64,000 nucleotides of DNA from Clostridiales bacterium VE202-01 (GCA_000508865.1 BAHP02000011.1:53293-117292), one strand, 5' to 3'; counted from the first letter of the stretch, positions 38,349-48,272 are shown. Made by a program: numbers and translations. Notes: generated from the sequence alone by a model not told the origin.

Positions 38349-39573
38349 AAACATGTTTAATTACAAAATAGTTCTTTTTACCACGACGAATTACCGTTGC
38401 TTCATTACCAAAAGCATTAGCTTTGCAAACAGTAAATTCAACATCTTTGATTCTTTCACCATTAATTAAAATTGATCCACCATTAACAAATTCACGTGCT
38501 TCGCGTTTACTTTTAGCTGCCCCACAAGTAATCAAAGCATCTAAAATATTTAAATCTTCATTTATTTCAACACTTGGCACTCCTTCAAAACATACTTTAA
38601 CTTGTTCTAAAGTCAAAGATTGAATTTGACCTGAAAATAACATTTTAGAAATATTTACAGCTTCTTCATAAGCCTCTTTACCATGTAAGAATGTGATTAC
38701 TTCACGAGCTAGCGCCTGGTGGGCTTCTCGTAAATGAGGCTGGGTTTTATTCTTTTCTTCTAATTCCATAATTTCTTCAGGTGTTAAGAAAGTTAAGAAT
38801 TTTAAATAATCGATTACTTTATCATCCTCTGAGTTAATAAAGAACTGATACATTTCATAAGGTGATGTTTTTTCTTTATCTAACCAAATAGCTTTGCCAT
38901 TTGTCTTACCAAACTTTGTTCCATCACTTTTAGTTAAAAGCGGCATTGTAAAACCATAAGCTTCTTTACCGTCTTTTTTTCTAATCAATTCAATTCCTGC
39001 TGTAATATTGCCCCATTGATCTTGACCTGCAACCTGCATAACACAGTTTTTATTATTATATAACCATTCAAAATCCATTGCTTGCATGATCATATAAGAA
39101 AATTCGGTATATGTGATTCCGGCATCTAGACGCCGTTTAACAATATCTTTATTCAACATATAATTGACATTAAAGTATTTACCATAATCTCTAAGAAAAT
39201 CAATGAAATTTAAATCTTTAGACCAGTCATAGTTATTAACTACTTCAAATCCAAATAAGTCCTGAGCCTGTTTTTTTAAACAAGCAAAGTTATGTTCAAC
39301 TGTTTCTTTCGTAATCATTGGTCTTTCAGTATCTGGTTTTGGATCCCCGATCAATCCTGTGGCTCCACCAACTAATAAAATTGGATTATGTCCTGCTTCC
39401 TTTAAACGTTTTGAAATTAAAAATGATGAAAAATGTCCAATATGTAAACTGTCTCCAGTTGGATCAGTTCCAATATAAAAAGTCATCCCACCATTATTTA
39501 ATTTTTCTTCTAGATCCGGCGAACTAACATCTTTGATCAATCCTCGCCATACTAATTCATCATAAATCTTCAT
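38347..39573 (-). CDS. tyrS: Tyrosyl-tRNA synthetase
   Basis: Class I synthetase charging tRNA-Tyr. 408 aa: GTDPTGDSLHIGHFSSF (HIGH motif), YDWSKDLNFIDFLRDYGK, AGQDQWGNITAGIEL, KFGKTNGKA (KMSKS equivalent), and a C-terminal S4 RNA-binding domain (SKREAREFVNGGSILINGERI). Controlled by a T-box leader with a UAC (Tyr) specifier, and it has its own terminator. Confidence 0.97.
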   Translation of the reverse strand: MKIYDELVWRGLIKDVSSPDLEEKLNNGGMTFYIGTDPTGDSLHIGHFSSFLISKRLKEAGHNPILLVGGATGLIGDPKPDTERPMITKETVEHNFACLKKQAQDLFGFEVVNNYDWSKDLNFIDFLRDYGKYFNVNYMLNKDIVKRRLDAGITYTEFSYMIMQAMDFEWLYNNKNCVMQVAGQDQWGNITAGIELIRKKDGKEAYGFTMPLLTKSDGTKFGKTNGKAIWLDKEKTSPYEMYQFFINSEDDKVIDYLKFLTFLTPEEIMELEEKNKTQPHLREAHQALAREVITFLHGKEAYEEAVNISKMLFSGQIQSLTLEQVKVCFEGVPSVEINEDLNILDALITCGAAKSKREAREFVNGGSILINGERIKDVEFTVCKANAFGNEATVIRRGKKNYFVIKHV

Positions 39574-39596
39574 CTTCTATCCTCCATCTATAAAAT

Positions 39597-39805
39597 AAAA
39601 AAGATCTCATCCTAAAGGACGAAATCTCGCGGTACCACCTTTATTCATGTATTACTACATGCTCTTAAATCGATAACGGGATGACCCGTCTAGACTTTGC
39701 ATCTAGAAACTCCAGAGTGTATTCATCAGTAGTACATCCTTGTTTTCACCAGCCACAAGGTCTCTTAAATGCCTATTTTGATTACTATTTTCCTTCAACG
39801 TCGTA
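39597..39805 (-). ncRNA. T-box riboswitch of tyrS
   Basis: Minus strand has the T-box AGGTGGTACCGCG (39628-39640), a downstream terminator AGATTTCGTCC / GGATGAGATCT with T6, and a specifier hairpin in which GAATACACTCTGG displays TAC (39719-39721), the Tyr codon. Uncharged tRNA-Tyr would stabilise the antiterminator and allow tyrS transcription. The region between tyrS and the next gene (39574-39855) holds this and its promoter only. Confidence 0.95.
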
Positions 39806-39810
39806 ATTGA

Positions 39811-39839
39811 ATTATATTCTAAAACAAAGGATAAGTCAA
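39811..39839 (-). promoter_or_regulatory. Promoter of the tyrS T-box transcript
   Basis: TTGACT (39834-39839), 17-bp spacer, TATAAT (39811-39816) on the minus strand. Confidence 0.85.
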
Positions 39840-39855
39840 CCTTCATTATTTGATA

Positions 39856-40176
39856 TTATTCTACGACAACAGCTGTACCACTTGCTGTAACCATCATCAT
39901 ATCATTACCAGCACCTAACATTTCATAGTCAATATCAACTCCAATTACAGCATTAGCACCCGCTGCCTTAGCTCTTTCTTCCATTTCTTTTAAAGCTTCC
40001 TGGCGACAAGCCATTAATTCTTCTTCGTATCCAGCACTGCGACCACCAAAAATATTTCTAATTCCAGCTCCAATATCTTTAAACATATTTACTCCAGAAA
40101 TTACTTCACCAAAAACTATTCCCCTATAGTCAACTACTTTTTTACCTTCAATTTGATTTGTTGTTGTAATGATCAT
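39856..40176 (-). CDS. UPF0145 (YbjQ-like) protein
   Basis: 106 aa from [26 protein letters not shown], family-typical, with [44 protein letters not shown]. The upstream frame includes the ribosome-binding site GGAGG, so I start at the second Met. Sometimes described as a putative heavy-metal-binding domain, but its function is not established. It forms a single-gene unit between the tyrS leader and ccpA. Confidence 0.9.
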   Translation of the reverse strand: MIITTTNQIEGKKVVDYRGIVFGEVISGVNMFKDIGAGIRNIFGGRSAGYEEELMACRQEALKEMEERAKAAGANAVIGVDIDYEMLGAGNDMMMVTASGTAVVVE

Positions 40177-40309
40177 ATTATTTTCCTCCATCTATTTGAT
40201 AATTTAATTTTAACCTATCTATCAAATATATGCTACTTATAATATAATAATTCTTAAAAAACATTGCCCATTTTAAAAATATTTTCCTTTTAATATAATC
40301 AACAAAAAA

Positions 40310-40331
40310 ACAGCATAAATAATTATGCTGT
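40310..40331 (-). terminator. Terminator after ccpA
   Basis: ACAGCATAA / TTATGCTGT stem with a 4-nt loop and T7 on the minus strand. Confidence 0.8.
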
Positions 40332-40339
40332 AAATACTT

Positions 40340-41344
40340 TTATTCATTTGTTGAATCACGCTTTATAAACATGTGCTGGACAACGATTTCCTTAGATTCA
40401 ATCTTTTCTTCATGCAAAAACTTTGTCAATAAACGCACTGCAAGCGCTCCCATATCATAGACAGGAACATTCATCGAAGATAGTGTTGGCTTACACATAA
40501 TTGAATAACTTGTGTTCAACATTCCTACAACTTCCATCTCTTCAGGAATTTTAATCCCATTTTCCTGAGCTGCATTAATTACAGCTACACCATCTTTATC
40601 ATACCCGCAAAATACTAAATCATGCTTATGATCTTTAAAATACTCTACAAAATTAGGATATGTATTCTCATAATGGCTTGAGCTGGTTAAAATCTGATTA
40701 GTTGTAAAAACTTTTTCATATTTTTTATATGTATCTTTAATACCTTCAATTATTTCATCACTTTTAATCAAATTTTGTTTAGGTAAAATATAAATTATAT
40801 CATCTTTACCCTCAGCTAGATATTTATCAACAATCTCTTCTGCCGCCTTTTTAACATCAATATAAATAGAACCGATGTTGTCACCTGATAACTTCTTACC
40901 TATGACAACTATTGGTAATTTATACTTAACGATCGCTTCAATTGTTTCATCAATATTATCATTGTTGAATAAAATAACACCATCCACTCTTGATTTAACC
41001 AAGCGTTCTGTTACATCAGCGACTGTATTTCCATCACCAATATCATCAGTAGTATACATATTGATATTATAATCTAAATGTCTTCCTGTATCACCGATAC
41101 CACCAATCATGTCTTTAACATGGGCAAATAATGACTGGGGAAAAACAATTGCAATAGTTGTTGTTTTACTAGTTGCTAATCCTCTAGCTATATCATTCGG
41201 TTTGAAATCTAAACGTTCAATAACATCCAAGACTTTTTGTTTAGTTTTTTCTCGAACAACATTTGAACCATTAATTACTCGAGAAACTGTCGCAAGAGAA
41301 ACGCCAGCTTCCCTTGCAACATCATATATCGTAACTTTTTTCAT
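40340..41344 (-). CDS. ccpA: LacI-family regulator, probable catabolite control protein A
   Basis: 334 aa: N-terminal helix-turn-helix (TIYDVAREAGVSLATVSRVINGSNVV), hinge helix with NDIARGLATSKTTTIAIVFP, and a periplasmic-binding-like core. The Val/Ala-rich N-terminus matches CcpA more than sugar-specific LacI members. Location supports this: murC-ytxG-ytxH-ccpA is the B. subtilis order. The frame overlaps the YtxH-like gene by one base. The cre-like site at ackA in this window is a candidate target. HPr-Ser46-P binding residues cannot be confirmed by eye. Confidence 0.78.
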   Translation of the reverse strand: MKKVTIYDVAREAGVSLATVSRVINGSNVVREKTKQKVLDVIERLDFKPNDIARGLATSKTTTIAIVFPQSLFAHVKDMIGGIGDTGRHLDYNINMYTTDDIGDGNTVADVTERLVKSRVDGVILFNNDNIDETIEAIVKYKLPIVVIGKKLSGDNIGSIYIDVKKAAEEIVDKYLAEGKDDIIYILPKQNLIKSDEIIEGIKDTYKKYEKVFTTNQILTSSSHYENTYPNFVEYFKDHKHDLVFCGYDKDGVAVINAAQENGIKIPEEMEVVGMLNTSYSIMCKPTLSSMNVPVYDMGALAVRLLTKFLHEEKIESKEIVVQHMFIKRDSTNE

Positions 41345-41820
41345 TAATCTTTTAGATCTTCAATGATGACATCTAATTCATCTTCAATATCATCCATTGC
41401 ATCATCTAATTCCTTTAACGCATCAAAATCTTTGTCTTGAATCTTGTCCTTGATTTCATTTAATTTACTTGTCATTTCATCACTAATCTTTGTAACTGAT
41501 GCTTTAAAATTTGCATATTCATCACTTGATTTAACAGAATTTGCCAGCTCTTCTAATTTTCCTTTAACTTCAGATAATTTAGTACTTGTAGTGTCCTTAA
41601 ATTCTTCCATATCAAATTCATCAATAGCAAGTTTTATTTCTTCAATTGTATTATTAACTAAAGTCTCAACATCTTCTTTTGTGATATTCTGTGCTTTATC
41701 ATATAATTCCTGTGATTTTTCTTTAAGATCTTCTCTTAACTCACTACCTTTTTTTGGGGCAAATAACATTCCAACTATTGTCCCAATACCAATACCAGCT
41801 ATAAATTTTCCAAATTTCAT
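41344..41820 (-). CDS. ytxH: YtxH-domain protein
   Basis: 158 aa. Starts MKFGKFIAGIGIGTIVGMLFAPKKGSELR, the YtxH motif: one glycine-rich membrane helix then APKKGSE. The rest is a charged helical, coiled-coil-like tail rich in Lys/Glu/Asp. Function unknown; in B. subtilis it is stress-induced (SigB) and next to ytxG. Here it is in the murC-ytxG-ytxH-ccpA run. Confidence 0.88.
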   Translation of the reverse strand: MKFGKFIAGIGIGTIVGMLFAPKKGSELREDLKEKSQELYDKAQNITKEDVETLVNNTIEEIKLAIDEFDMEEFKDTTSTKLSEVKGKLEELANSVKSSDEYANFKASVTKISDEMTSKLNEIKDKIQDKDFDALKELDDAMDDIEDELDVIIEDLKD

Positions 41821-41835
41821 AATAATCTCACCTTT

Positions 41836-42126
41836 CTAAAATTTCTTTTTAAACAAACTAATAATAGCACTAATCGGATTAAACTTAGGTCGATTTGGAT
41901 CAAAGAAACGGGCAATTGTTTCTACTGGAGCATTTAAAAGATCCAGTTTATAAGTTATATCATCCATAATTTTTTCTGCTTTATTAATCGTAGTTTGAGC
42001 CATTTCAACTGTGCTGCCTACCTGCTTTATTGTCGTTGAACTGCGAAGCAGTAAAATTCCTAAACAAACTAAAGCAAATGCTCCTGATAAAATTAAAACA
42101 CAGTAACAAATATCTATAGCAGTCAT
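41836..42126 (-). CDS. ytxG: DUF948 protein (YtxG-like)
   Basis: 96 aa. N-terminal membrane helix (about 5-27), then an amphipathic region (SSTTIKQVGSTVEMAQTTINKAEKIMDDITYKL) like DUF948. Smaller than B. subtilis YtxG. Immediately precedes the YtxH-like gene (15 nt gap). Function unknown. Confidence 0.8.
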   Translation of the reverse strand: MTAIDICYCVLILSGAFALVCLGILLLRSSTTIKQVGSTVEMAQTTINKAEKIMDDITYKLDLLNAPVETIARFFDPNRPKFNPISAIISLFKKKF

Positions 42127-42174
42127 AACTTTACCTCGACTTTCTAAAAAATATTATATCACAATTTTAAATAC

Positions 42175-43485
42175 TTATATAGATTTTTTTATCGTGATAA
42201 CTTTTTCTTCAAGTTTATAAATATCTTTACTTGACATAAACAAGAATACGACACCATCATATTTAGCTAATTCCTTAGCCGCCTCTTCATCTTCTCCAAT
42301 AACTTTTGCTCTTGGTAGATTTTTAGCAATATCGTAAATATCAATATCGATTCCTTCTTCTTTTACAGCATTTTCAGGGAATGGACAAAAATAAGGATAA
42401 TCAGCTAAATCCATAGCTCGAGCAAATTCAACTGCAAATCTAGCCCCCCGAGAATAGCGATCCGGTTTAAATACCGCAACGATCTTTTTCCCCGGATATT
42501 TAACTCGAGTAGCTTCAATAACATATTTGATTGCTGTAGGATGATGGGCATAATCATCAACATAAACATTATTTCCCACCTCAGTAACACTATAACGGCG
42601 TTTTGTACCCTCAAAAGTTGCAAGCTTATCTTGAATATATTCACTACTCATATTTTCTAAATAGCCAAGGGTAATAATTGCAAGTGAATTATATAACATA
42701 TGCATACCAAAGAATGGTAAATTAAAATGTCCAAATAATTCATCATGAATATATACATCAAATGAAAAACCTAAATTGTTTTCAATTACATTTACCGCCC
42801 TAACGTCATTATAGTCATTTAAACCAAATCTCATAACTCTTTTTTCAAATTTAATTTTTTTTATGTTCGGATCATCACCCCAAACAATAACCGTATCTTT
42901 GACTTGATTAGCAAATTTTTCAAATGATTCTATATAACGGTCTAACGTCTTAAAATAATCAACATGATCTAATTCAATATTATTGATTATTGCATAATCA
43001 GGATAATAATGTAAAAAATGATCCTGGAACTCACATGATTCAGCAATAAAATATTTACTATCTTTAGTCGCATGACCAGTTCCATCACCTATCAATACAG
43101 AAGTTTTATCAAAATCTTCAAACAAATGATATGCCATTCCTGTCGTCGTTGTTTTACCATGAGTACCGGCAACACTAATAGAAATAAAATTTTTCATAAA
43201 TTTTCCTAAAAATTCAAAATAACGATAACATTTGACATTAGGATTAGCTAATGCTGCTTTAACTTCGACATGATCATCATCAAAAGCATTACCAATAATA
43301 ACCGTATAACCATCTTTAATATTATCAGCATTAAATGAGTAAATTGGAATATTTCTCTTTCTTAACTCATCTTCTATAAAAATATATTTATCAATATCAC
43401 TTCCACATACTTCATTTCCAAGTTCATATAGGATTTCAGCAAGTGGCGCCATCCCTGAACCTTTAATTCCTATAAAATAATACAT
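42175..43485 (-). CDS. murC: UDP-N-acetylmuramate-L-alanine ligase
   Basis: Adds L-Ala to UDP-MurNAc at the start of the peptidoglycan stem peptide. 436 aa from MYYFIGIKGSGMAPLAEIL, where GAGGTGACAGAA precedes the ATG; 10 codons upstream are rejected. SVAGTHGKTTTTGMAYHL is the ATP loop; IINNIELDHVDYFKTLDRY and YVDDYAHHPTAIKYVIEA are family-typical. First gene of the murC-ytxG-ytxH-ccpA series. Confidence 0.96.
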   Translation of the reverse strand: MYYFIGIKGSGMAPLAEILYELGNEVCGSDIDKYIFIEDELRKRNIPIYSFNADNIKDGYTVIIGNAFDDDHVEVKAALANPNVKCYRYFEFLGKFMKNFISISVAGTHGKTTTTGMAYHLFEDFDKTSVLIGDGTGHATKDSKYFIAESCEFQDHFLHYYPDYAIINNIELDHVDYFKTLDRYIESFEKFANQVKDTVIVWGDDPNIKKIKFEKRVMRFGLNDYNDVRAVNVIENNLGFSFDVYIHDELFGHFNLPFFGMHMLYNSLAIITLGYLENMSSEYIQDKLATFEGTKRRYSVTEVGNNVYVDDYAHHPTAIKYVIEATRVKYPGKKIVAVFKPDRYSRGARFAVEFARAMDLADYPYFCPFPENAVKEEGIDIDIYDIAKNLPRAKVIGEDEEAAKELAKYDGVVFLFMSSKDIYKLEEKVITIKKSI

Positions 43486-43574
43486 TTCTGTCACCTCACT
43501 CCACCATTTTAGCACAAATTAAGATAAATGTGTTTAACGTATCCCAAAAAGTATAATTTTTTATCGACAAATAA

Positions 43575-43603
43575 AATGATTAAGAGTAATTCTCTTAATC
43601 ATT
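43575..43603 (-). terminator. Terminator after the Xaa-Pro peptidase gene
   Basis: AATGATTAAGAG / CTCTTAATCATT, 12-bp stem with a 5-nt loop, starting within the stop codon. Confidence 0.8.
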
Positions 43604-44675
43604 AAATTACTATTAGATCTTTAGAATAACTATTTAACACTTTACAGCCGTCTTTTGTCACCATTACTAAATCTTCAATTCGAACTCCAAATTTGCCTGG
43701 TAAATAAACACCTGGCTCGATTGAAAAAATCATTCCTGCTTGAACTTCTAAATCAAAATTTACTGAAACATCTCCATATTCATGAACATCTTTACCTATA
43801 AAATGTCCTAAACGATGATTGAATTCCTTTCCATAACCAGCTTCACTAATAATATCTCGAGCCGTTTTATCAATATCACATAATCTAACACCAGGTTTGA
43901 TCATCGCTTCAGCTGCCTGATTAGCACTTCTTACCAATTCATATACTTTTTTAGCTTCTTCACTAACTTCTTGATAAAAAACAGTTCTCGTCATATCTGA
44001 ACAATAACCATGGTATTTACACCCCATATCAATAATGACACTATCACCAGGTGCTAAAGTGCTATCATCATTTTCATGATGGGGATTTGCGCCATTAGCA
44101 CCATAGGCAATGATTGCATCAAAACTATTTCCGTCAGCACCAAGATCACTATAAATATCATTTAACTTAGCAGCCACTTCAACTTCACTTAACCCAAGAG
44201 CAACTTGTTTAATCACTTCATCCATTGCCTTATCATTAATAATGCTTGCTTCAATCATTAGTTTTTGTTCATCTTCATCTTTTACCATTCTTTGATAATC
44301 AACACATTTTGACCCATTTACTATTTTAACATCCGGTATTCTATTCATTAGATCAAGTAAAAAATTAGCTGTCCAATGTTTATCTACACCAATTTTTTTA
44401 GCGTTATCAAGATTATCAACGATCGTTTGGATCGCATCATCGACATCACTATGCCAAACTATTTCAATCCCTAAATCTTTTTCAACAAAGAATAAATCAT
44501 TGAAAAATAATTTATGATCTCCTTTTGCTGATAACATCAATACGTACATTCTTTCCCCAGGATGATTAACGTAATCAATCAAATAATCAATTGATGAAGG
44601 TTCACTGATCAGTAAATAATCAAGATCAGCTTCCTTCATTCTCGCAATTACACCATCGATTCGCTTTTTATTCAT
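43602..44675 (-). CDS. M24-family Xaa-Pro aminopeptidase
   Basis: 357 aa. N-terminal creatinase-like domain (to ~130), then the pita-bread metallopeptidase fold with metal ligands in VIIDMGCKYHGYCSDMTRTVF (two Asp), FNHRLGHFIGKDVHE (His), GMIFSIEPGVY (Glu) and VRIEDLVMV (Glu). Removes an N-terminal residue before proline. It overlaps aspS by 8 nt, so it is co-transcribed with hisS-aspS. Confidence 0.93.
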   Translation of the reverse strand: MNKKRIDGVIARMKEADLDYLLISEPSSIDYLIDYVNHPGERMYVLMLSAKGDHKLFFNDLFFVEKDLGIEIVWHSDVDDAIQTIVDNLDNAKKIGVDKHWTANFLLDLMNRIPDVKIVNGSKCVDYQRMVKDEDEQKLMIEASIINDKAMDEVIKQVALGLSEVEVAAKLNDIYSDLGADGNSFDAIIAYGANGANPHHENDDSTLAPGDSVIIDMGCKYHGYCSDMTRTVFYQEVSEEAKKVYELVRSANQAAEAMIKPGVRLCDIDKTARDIISEAGYGKEFNHRLGHFIGKDVHEYGDVSVNFDLEVQAGMIFSIEPGVYLPGKFGVRIEDLVMVTKDGCKVLNSYSKDLIVI

Positions 44676-46419
44676 CTTCGATCACCGCAATTCCTAGTTC
44701 ATCTAACTGCACTTTATCAACATTTCCCGGTGCTTTTGACATCGGGCAAACAGCACTTGCATTTTTAGGAAACGCAATTACTTCACGAATATTATCACTA
44801 TTAGTAAGCAGCATCGCTAAACGGTCTAATCCTAATGCAAATCCGCCATGAGGTGGCGTTCCATATTGGAAGGCTTCAACAAACCAGCCAAACTGACTAT
44901 CGATTCTTTCTTGAGTGAATCCTAACGCTTTAAAAGCTCTTTCTTGTAGATCCTGTTCATAAATACGCTGTGATCCACCACCCAATTCAAATCCATTTAA
45001 GACGATATCATAAGCATCCGCTAAACAATTTGCAGGATCATTTTCAATTTTATCGATATCGCTATCTTTTGGACGCGTAAATGGATGATGAACAGCATAA
45101 TAACGTTCTGTTTCATCGTCATATTCAAACATTGGGAAATCTACGACCCATAAAAATGCATACTCATCATTATTATATAATTTTAATTCTTTACCTAAAT
45201 GATTTCTAAGTGCTGCTAAAGCATCACAAACAACATTATATTTAACATCACTTACAAATAACAATAGATCATCATTATTAGCATTCATTGCTGTTAATAA
45301 ACGACTCATTTGTTCGTCGCTAAAGAACTTTGCAATTGGTCCTTCACCTTTACCATCTTTAACTTTTAACCAGGCTAATCCTTTAGCTTTATATGTTTTA
45401 ACGATATCCGTTAATTTATCGATAGCTTTACGTGAAAAATCATTTGCTTTACCTTTAACATTGATTCCTTTAACATGACCATTAGCTTCTAAAGCACTTT
45501 TAAAAACCATAAAATCAACATCTTTAACGACTTCATTTAAATTAACCAATTCTAAACCAAAACGAATATCTGGTTTATCAATTCCATATTTTTCCATAGC
45601 TTCATGCCAAGTCATTCTTGGCAGTGGCAATTGCAGATCAATTCCCTTAACATCTTTCATGACTTTAGCGATCAATCCCTCACCGATAGAAATGATTTCA
45701 TCAGTAGTCATAAAACTCATTTCCACATCAACTTGTGTAAATTCAGGTTGCCGATCCAAACGTAGATCTTCATCTCTAAAACAACGAGCAATTTGATAAT
45801 AACGTTCAAATCCAGAAACCATTAATAATTGTTTAAACAATTGTGGTGATTGTGGCAAAGCATAAAAAGATCCATTATGAACTCTTGAAGGTACTAAAAA
45901 GTCTCTTGCCCCTTCAGGTGTTGAACGGTTTAAATATGGCGTTTCAATATCAATAAAATCATGATTATCTAAAAATTCACGAATACTGCGCGTAATTTTA
46001 TGACGCATAATAAGCTTGTTTTGCATCACTGGTCTTCTAAGATCTAAATAGCGATATTGCATTCTAGCATCTTCACTAGCATCAGTATCATCAGTAGTAT
46101 AGATCGGTGTTACATTAGCTGTATTAATAATATCGATTTGACTAGCTTCGATTTCAATCTCACCAGTTGGCATATTAGGATTTTTTGAACTTCGTTCAAT
46201 TACTTTTCCAACAACATGAATCACATATTCATTTTTAATGTCTTTAGCTAAAGCTTCCATACTTTCACTTAAGACGATCTGCGTAATTCCATAGCGATCT
46301 CTTAAATCAATAAAAACTAAAGAGCCAAGATTTCTTTTTTTAGCTACCCAGCCTTTTAATTCAACAACTTTATTAACATCACTGATTCTTAATTCTCCAT
46401 TATTATGAGTTCTATTCAT
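44668..46419 (-). CDS. aspS: Aspartyl-tRNA synthetase
   Basis: Class IIb synthetase. 583 aa from MNRTHNNGELR, with GGAGGG upstream; 20 earlier codons overlap hisS and are rejected. N-terminal OB anticodon domain (VELKGWVAKKRNLGSLVFIDLRDRYG), motif 2 RCFRDEDLRLDRQPEFTQVDVEMSF, GAD insertion, and motif 3 GGFALGLDRLAMLL. It overlaps hisS by 8 nt, and its expression depends on the hisS T-box leader. Confidence 0.97.
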   Translation of the reverse strand: MNRTHNNGELRISDVNKVVELKGWVAKKRNLGSLVFIDLRDRYGITQIVLSESMEALAKDIKNEYVIHVVGKVIERSSKNPNMPTGEIEIEASQIDIINTANVTPIYTTDDTDASEDARMQYRYLDLRRPVMQNKLIMRHKITRSIREFLDNHDFIDIETPYLNRSTPEGARDFLVPSRVHNGSFYALPQSPQLFKQLLMVSGFERYYQIARCFRDEDLRLDRQPEFTQVDVEMSFMTTDEIISIGEGLIAKVMKDVKGIDLQLPLPRMTWHEAMEKYGIDKPDIRFGLELVNLNEVVKDVDFMVFKSALEANGHVKGINVKGKANDFSRKAIDKLTDIVKTYKAKGLAWLKVKDGKGEGPIAKFFSDEQMSRLLTAMNANNDDLLLFVSDVKYNVVCDALAALRNHLGKELKLYNNDEYAFLWVVDFPMFEYDDETERYYAVHHPFTRPKDSDIDKIENDPANCLADAYDIVLNGFELGGGSQRIYEQDLQERAFKALGFTQERIDSQFGWFVEAFQYGTPPHGGFALGLDRLAMLLTNSDNIREVIAFPKNASAVCPMSKAPGNVDKVQLDELGIAVIEDE

Positions 46420-47689
46420 GGCTATGACCCTCCATATGATTTTCAATATATGCAACAATATTTTCAATTGGTACAACATCCTGGGTTTTAGAATGCGTAC
46501 ATTTAATATTTACGACTTCATCTTCTACCTCTTGATCACCAATAATCATCGCAAAATGACTATTCATGCGATCAACAGTTTTAAATTGGGCTTTTAAAGA
46601 ACGATCTTGATAATCCATATCAACACTAAAACCATTAGCTCTTAACATCGTCGTAATTTGTAACGCTAAATCTTTAGCCTTAGCACCTAAAGGCATAACG
46701 TATACATCTAAGCCTTCTGTTTCCTGTAATTCATCATCCATCGCAATCAATAACCGTTCCATTCCAAAAGCAAAACCAACACCTGGAGCTTCGGGACCAC
46801 CCAATTCACTAATTAAACCGTTATAACGGCCACCACCGCCAACAGTTGCTCCGGCTCCTAAACGTGGATCATCAGAAATAACTTCAAAAACAGTATGACA
46901 ATAATAATCTAAACCTCTAACTAAGTTAGTATCTAACTCATATTCAATTTCTAAATCATCTAATAACTCACATACTTTAGTAAAGTGGGCTTTAGCTTCA
47001 TCACTTAAATAATCAATTGTTTTTGGCGCATTCGCCATCGCTGGATGATCATGATCAACTTTACAATCTAAAATACGTAATGGATTAGTTTCAAAACGGC
47101 TTTTACAATCACTGCACAATTCATCTAAATGGGCACTAAAGTGTTCTTTTAAAGCCTTACGATAAGCATCACGACTTGCTTCATCACCTAAAGTATTGAT
47201 ATGTAATTTAACCCCTTTTAAACCTAATGCTTCAACTAATGTAACTGCCATCGTCATACATTCAACGTCTAAAAATGGTGATTCATAACCAATCATTTCT
47301 ACTCCAAATTGATGAAATTGACGCTGACGTCCATTTTGGGGACGTTCATATCTAAACATCGGTCCAATATAATATAACTTAGAAATCTTATCAGGACTAG
47401 CAAACATCTTATTTTCAACATATGCCCGAGCTACTCCCGCTGTTCCTTCTGGTCTAAGGGTAATTGAGCGTCCTTTTTTATCATTAAAAGTATACATTTC
47501 TTTACTAACGACATCAGTTGTATCACCAACTGCGCGGTTAAATAACTCAGTATGCTCAAAAATTGGAGTTCTCACTTCTTTAACATTATAGTTAGCACAA
47601 ATCGTTCTAATTAATTGTTCCAGCATTTGCCATTTCGCAGTATTTTCTGGCAAAATATCTACTGTTCCACGTGGGGCTTTATACATCAT
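46412..47689 (-). CDS. hisS: Histidyl-tRNA synthetase
   Basis: Class II synthetase. 425 aa: KAPRGTVDILPE, motif 2 YIGPMFRYERPQNGRQRQFHQFGVEMIG, the histidine signature LVRGLDYYCHTVFE, and GVGFAFGMERLLIAM. GGAGGAAGAG supports the first of two ATGs. Downstream aspS overlaps it. Controlled by the T-box leader at 47711-47923. Confidence 0.97.
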   Translation of the reverse strand: MMYKAPRGTVDILPENTAKWQMLEQLIRTICANYNVKEVRTPIFEHTELFNRAVGDTTDVVSKEMYTFNDKKGRSITLRPEGTAGVARAYVENKMFASPDKISKLYYIGPMFRYERPQNGRQRQFHQFGVEMIGYESPFLDVECMTMAVTLVEALGLKGVKLHINTLGDEASRDAYRKALKEHFSAHLDELCSDCKSRFETNPLRILDCKVDHDHPAMANAPKTIDYLSDEAKAHFTKVCELLDDLEIEYELDTNLVRGLDYYCHTVFEVISDDPRLGAGATVGGGGRYNGLISELGGPEAPGVGFAFGMERLLIAMDDELQETEGLDVYVMPLGAKAKDLALQITTMLRANGFSVDMDYQDRSLKAQFKTVDRMNSHFAMIIGDQEVEDEVVNIKCTHSKTQDVVPIENIVAYIENHMEGHSHE

Positions 47690-47710
47690 TTTCTCTTCCT
47701 CCTTTAAAAT

Positions 47711-47923
47711 ATAAAAACGTCCTTAAAATAAGGACGTTAAAAACGCGGTACCACCTTAATTCATGTAATTATACATGCCCTCTTGTCTTAACGCGACGTA
47801 CGTTTACTCCTACTAATTTCAAAGTAACTCCTCAAGTGTCCCACAGCATTTCTTTTTAAATACTTTCACCAACCGTATTCTCTCTATGAAAAGACTTAGC
47901 TGTTTAATCTTGTTCATTGGATT
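47711..47923 (-). ncRNA. T-box riboswitch of hisS-aspS with an overlapping Asp/His specifier
   Basis: Minus strand carries AAGGTGGTACCGCG (T-box), terminator AACGTCCTT / AAGGACGTT (47716-47738) followed by TTTTTATAT, and a specifier hairpin containing GGGACACTTGAGGAG. Here GACAC (47836-47840) offers GAC (Asp) and CAC (His). Aligned with the tyrS leader, GAC followed by A fills the codon position, while CAC matches the first gene hisS. Confidence 0.93.
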
Positions 47924-47929
47924 AAAATG

Positions 47930-47957
47930 ATTATATTCGATTATTTAAAAAAATCAA
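47930..47957 (-). promoter_or_regulatory. Promoter of the hisS T-box transcript
   Basis: TTGATT (47952-47957), 16-bp spacer, TATAAT (47930-47935) on the minus strand. Confidence 0.7.
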
Positions 47958-48180
47958 TGATTTGATTGGATAAATATTGATTATTTATGAAAAAAGATTT
48001 TTTGAAAATCTTATTATTATCTTTACTTTTTCAAAAACGCATAGAATATAGATATAAACTAAATATTCCATGGTATAAATTTTGATCTTGGCCCATGAAA
48101 ATTTACAAATCACATAGGCCTTTCTTCCATTAAAACAACGCTTTTATTAATTAGTTTAAAAAACTTATTACTAAACAACA

Positions 48181-48225
48181 AAAAAGATCATCGTCTATTA
48201 TCACTTAATAGAAAACGATCTTTTT
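48181..48225 (-). terminator. Terminator after relA
   Basis: Long hairpin: AAAAAGATC / GATCTTTTT outer arms plus inner pairing around TCTATTA / TAATAGA, ending in TTTTTTG on the minus strand, about 50 nt past the relA stop codon. Confidence 0.7.
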
Positions 48226-48272
48226 ATGTCTTTAAATAAATCATTTTTATATTTTATCAATAAATAATAACA

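Larger units (their letters stand above)
47690..48272. other. hisS leader and the gap to relA
   Basis: Contains the hisS T-box (47711-47923), its promoter (47930-47957) and, near relA, the long relA terminator hairpin (48181-48225). Between about 47960 and 48180 I see no gene, only AT-rich DNA. Confidence 0.7.
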
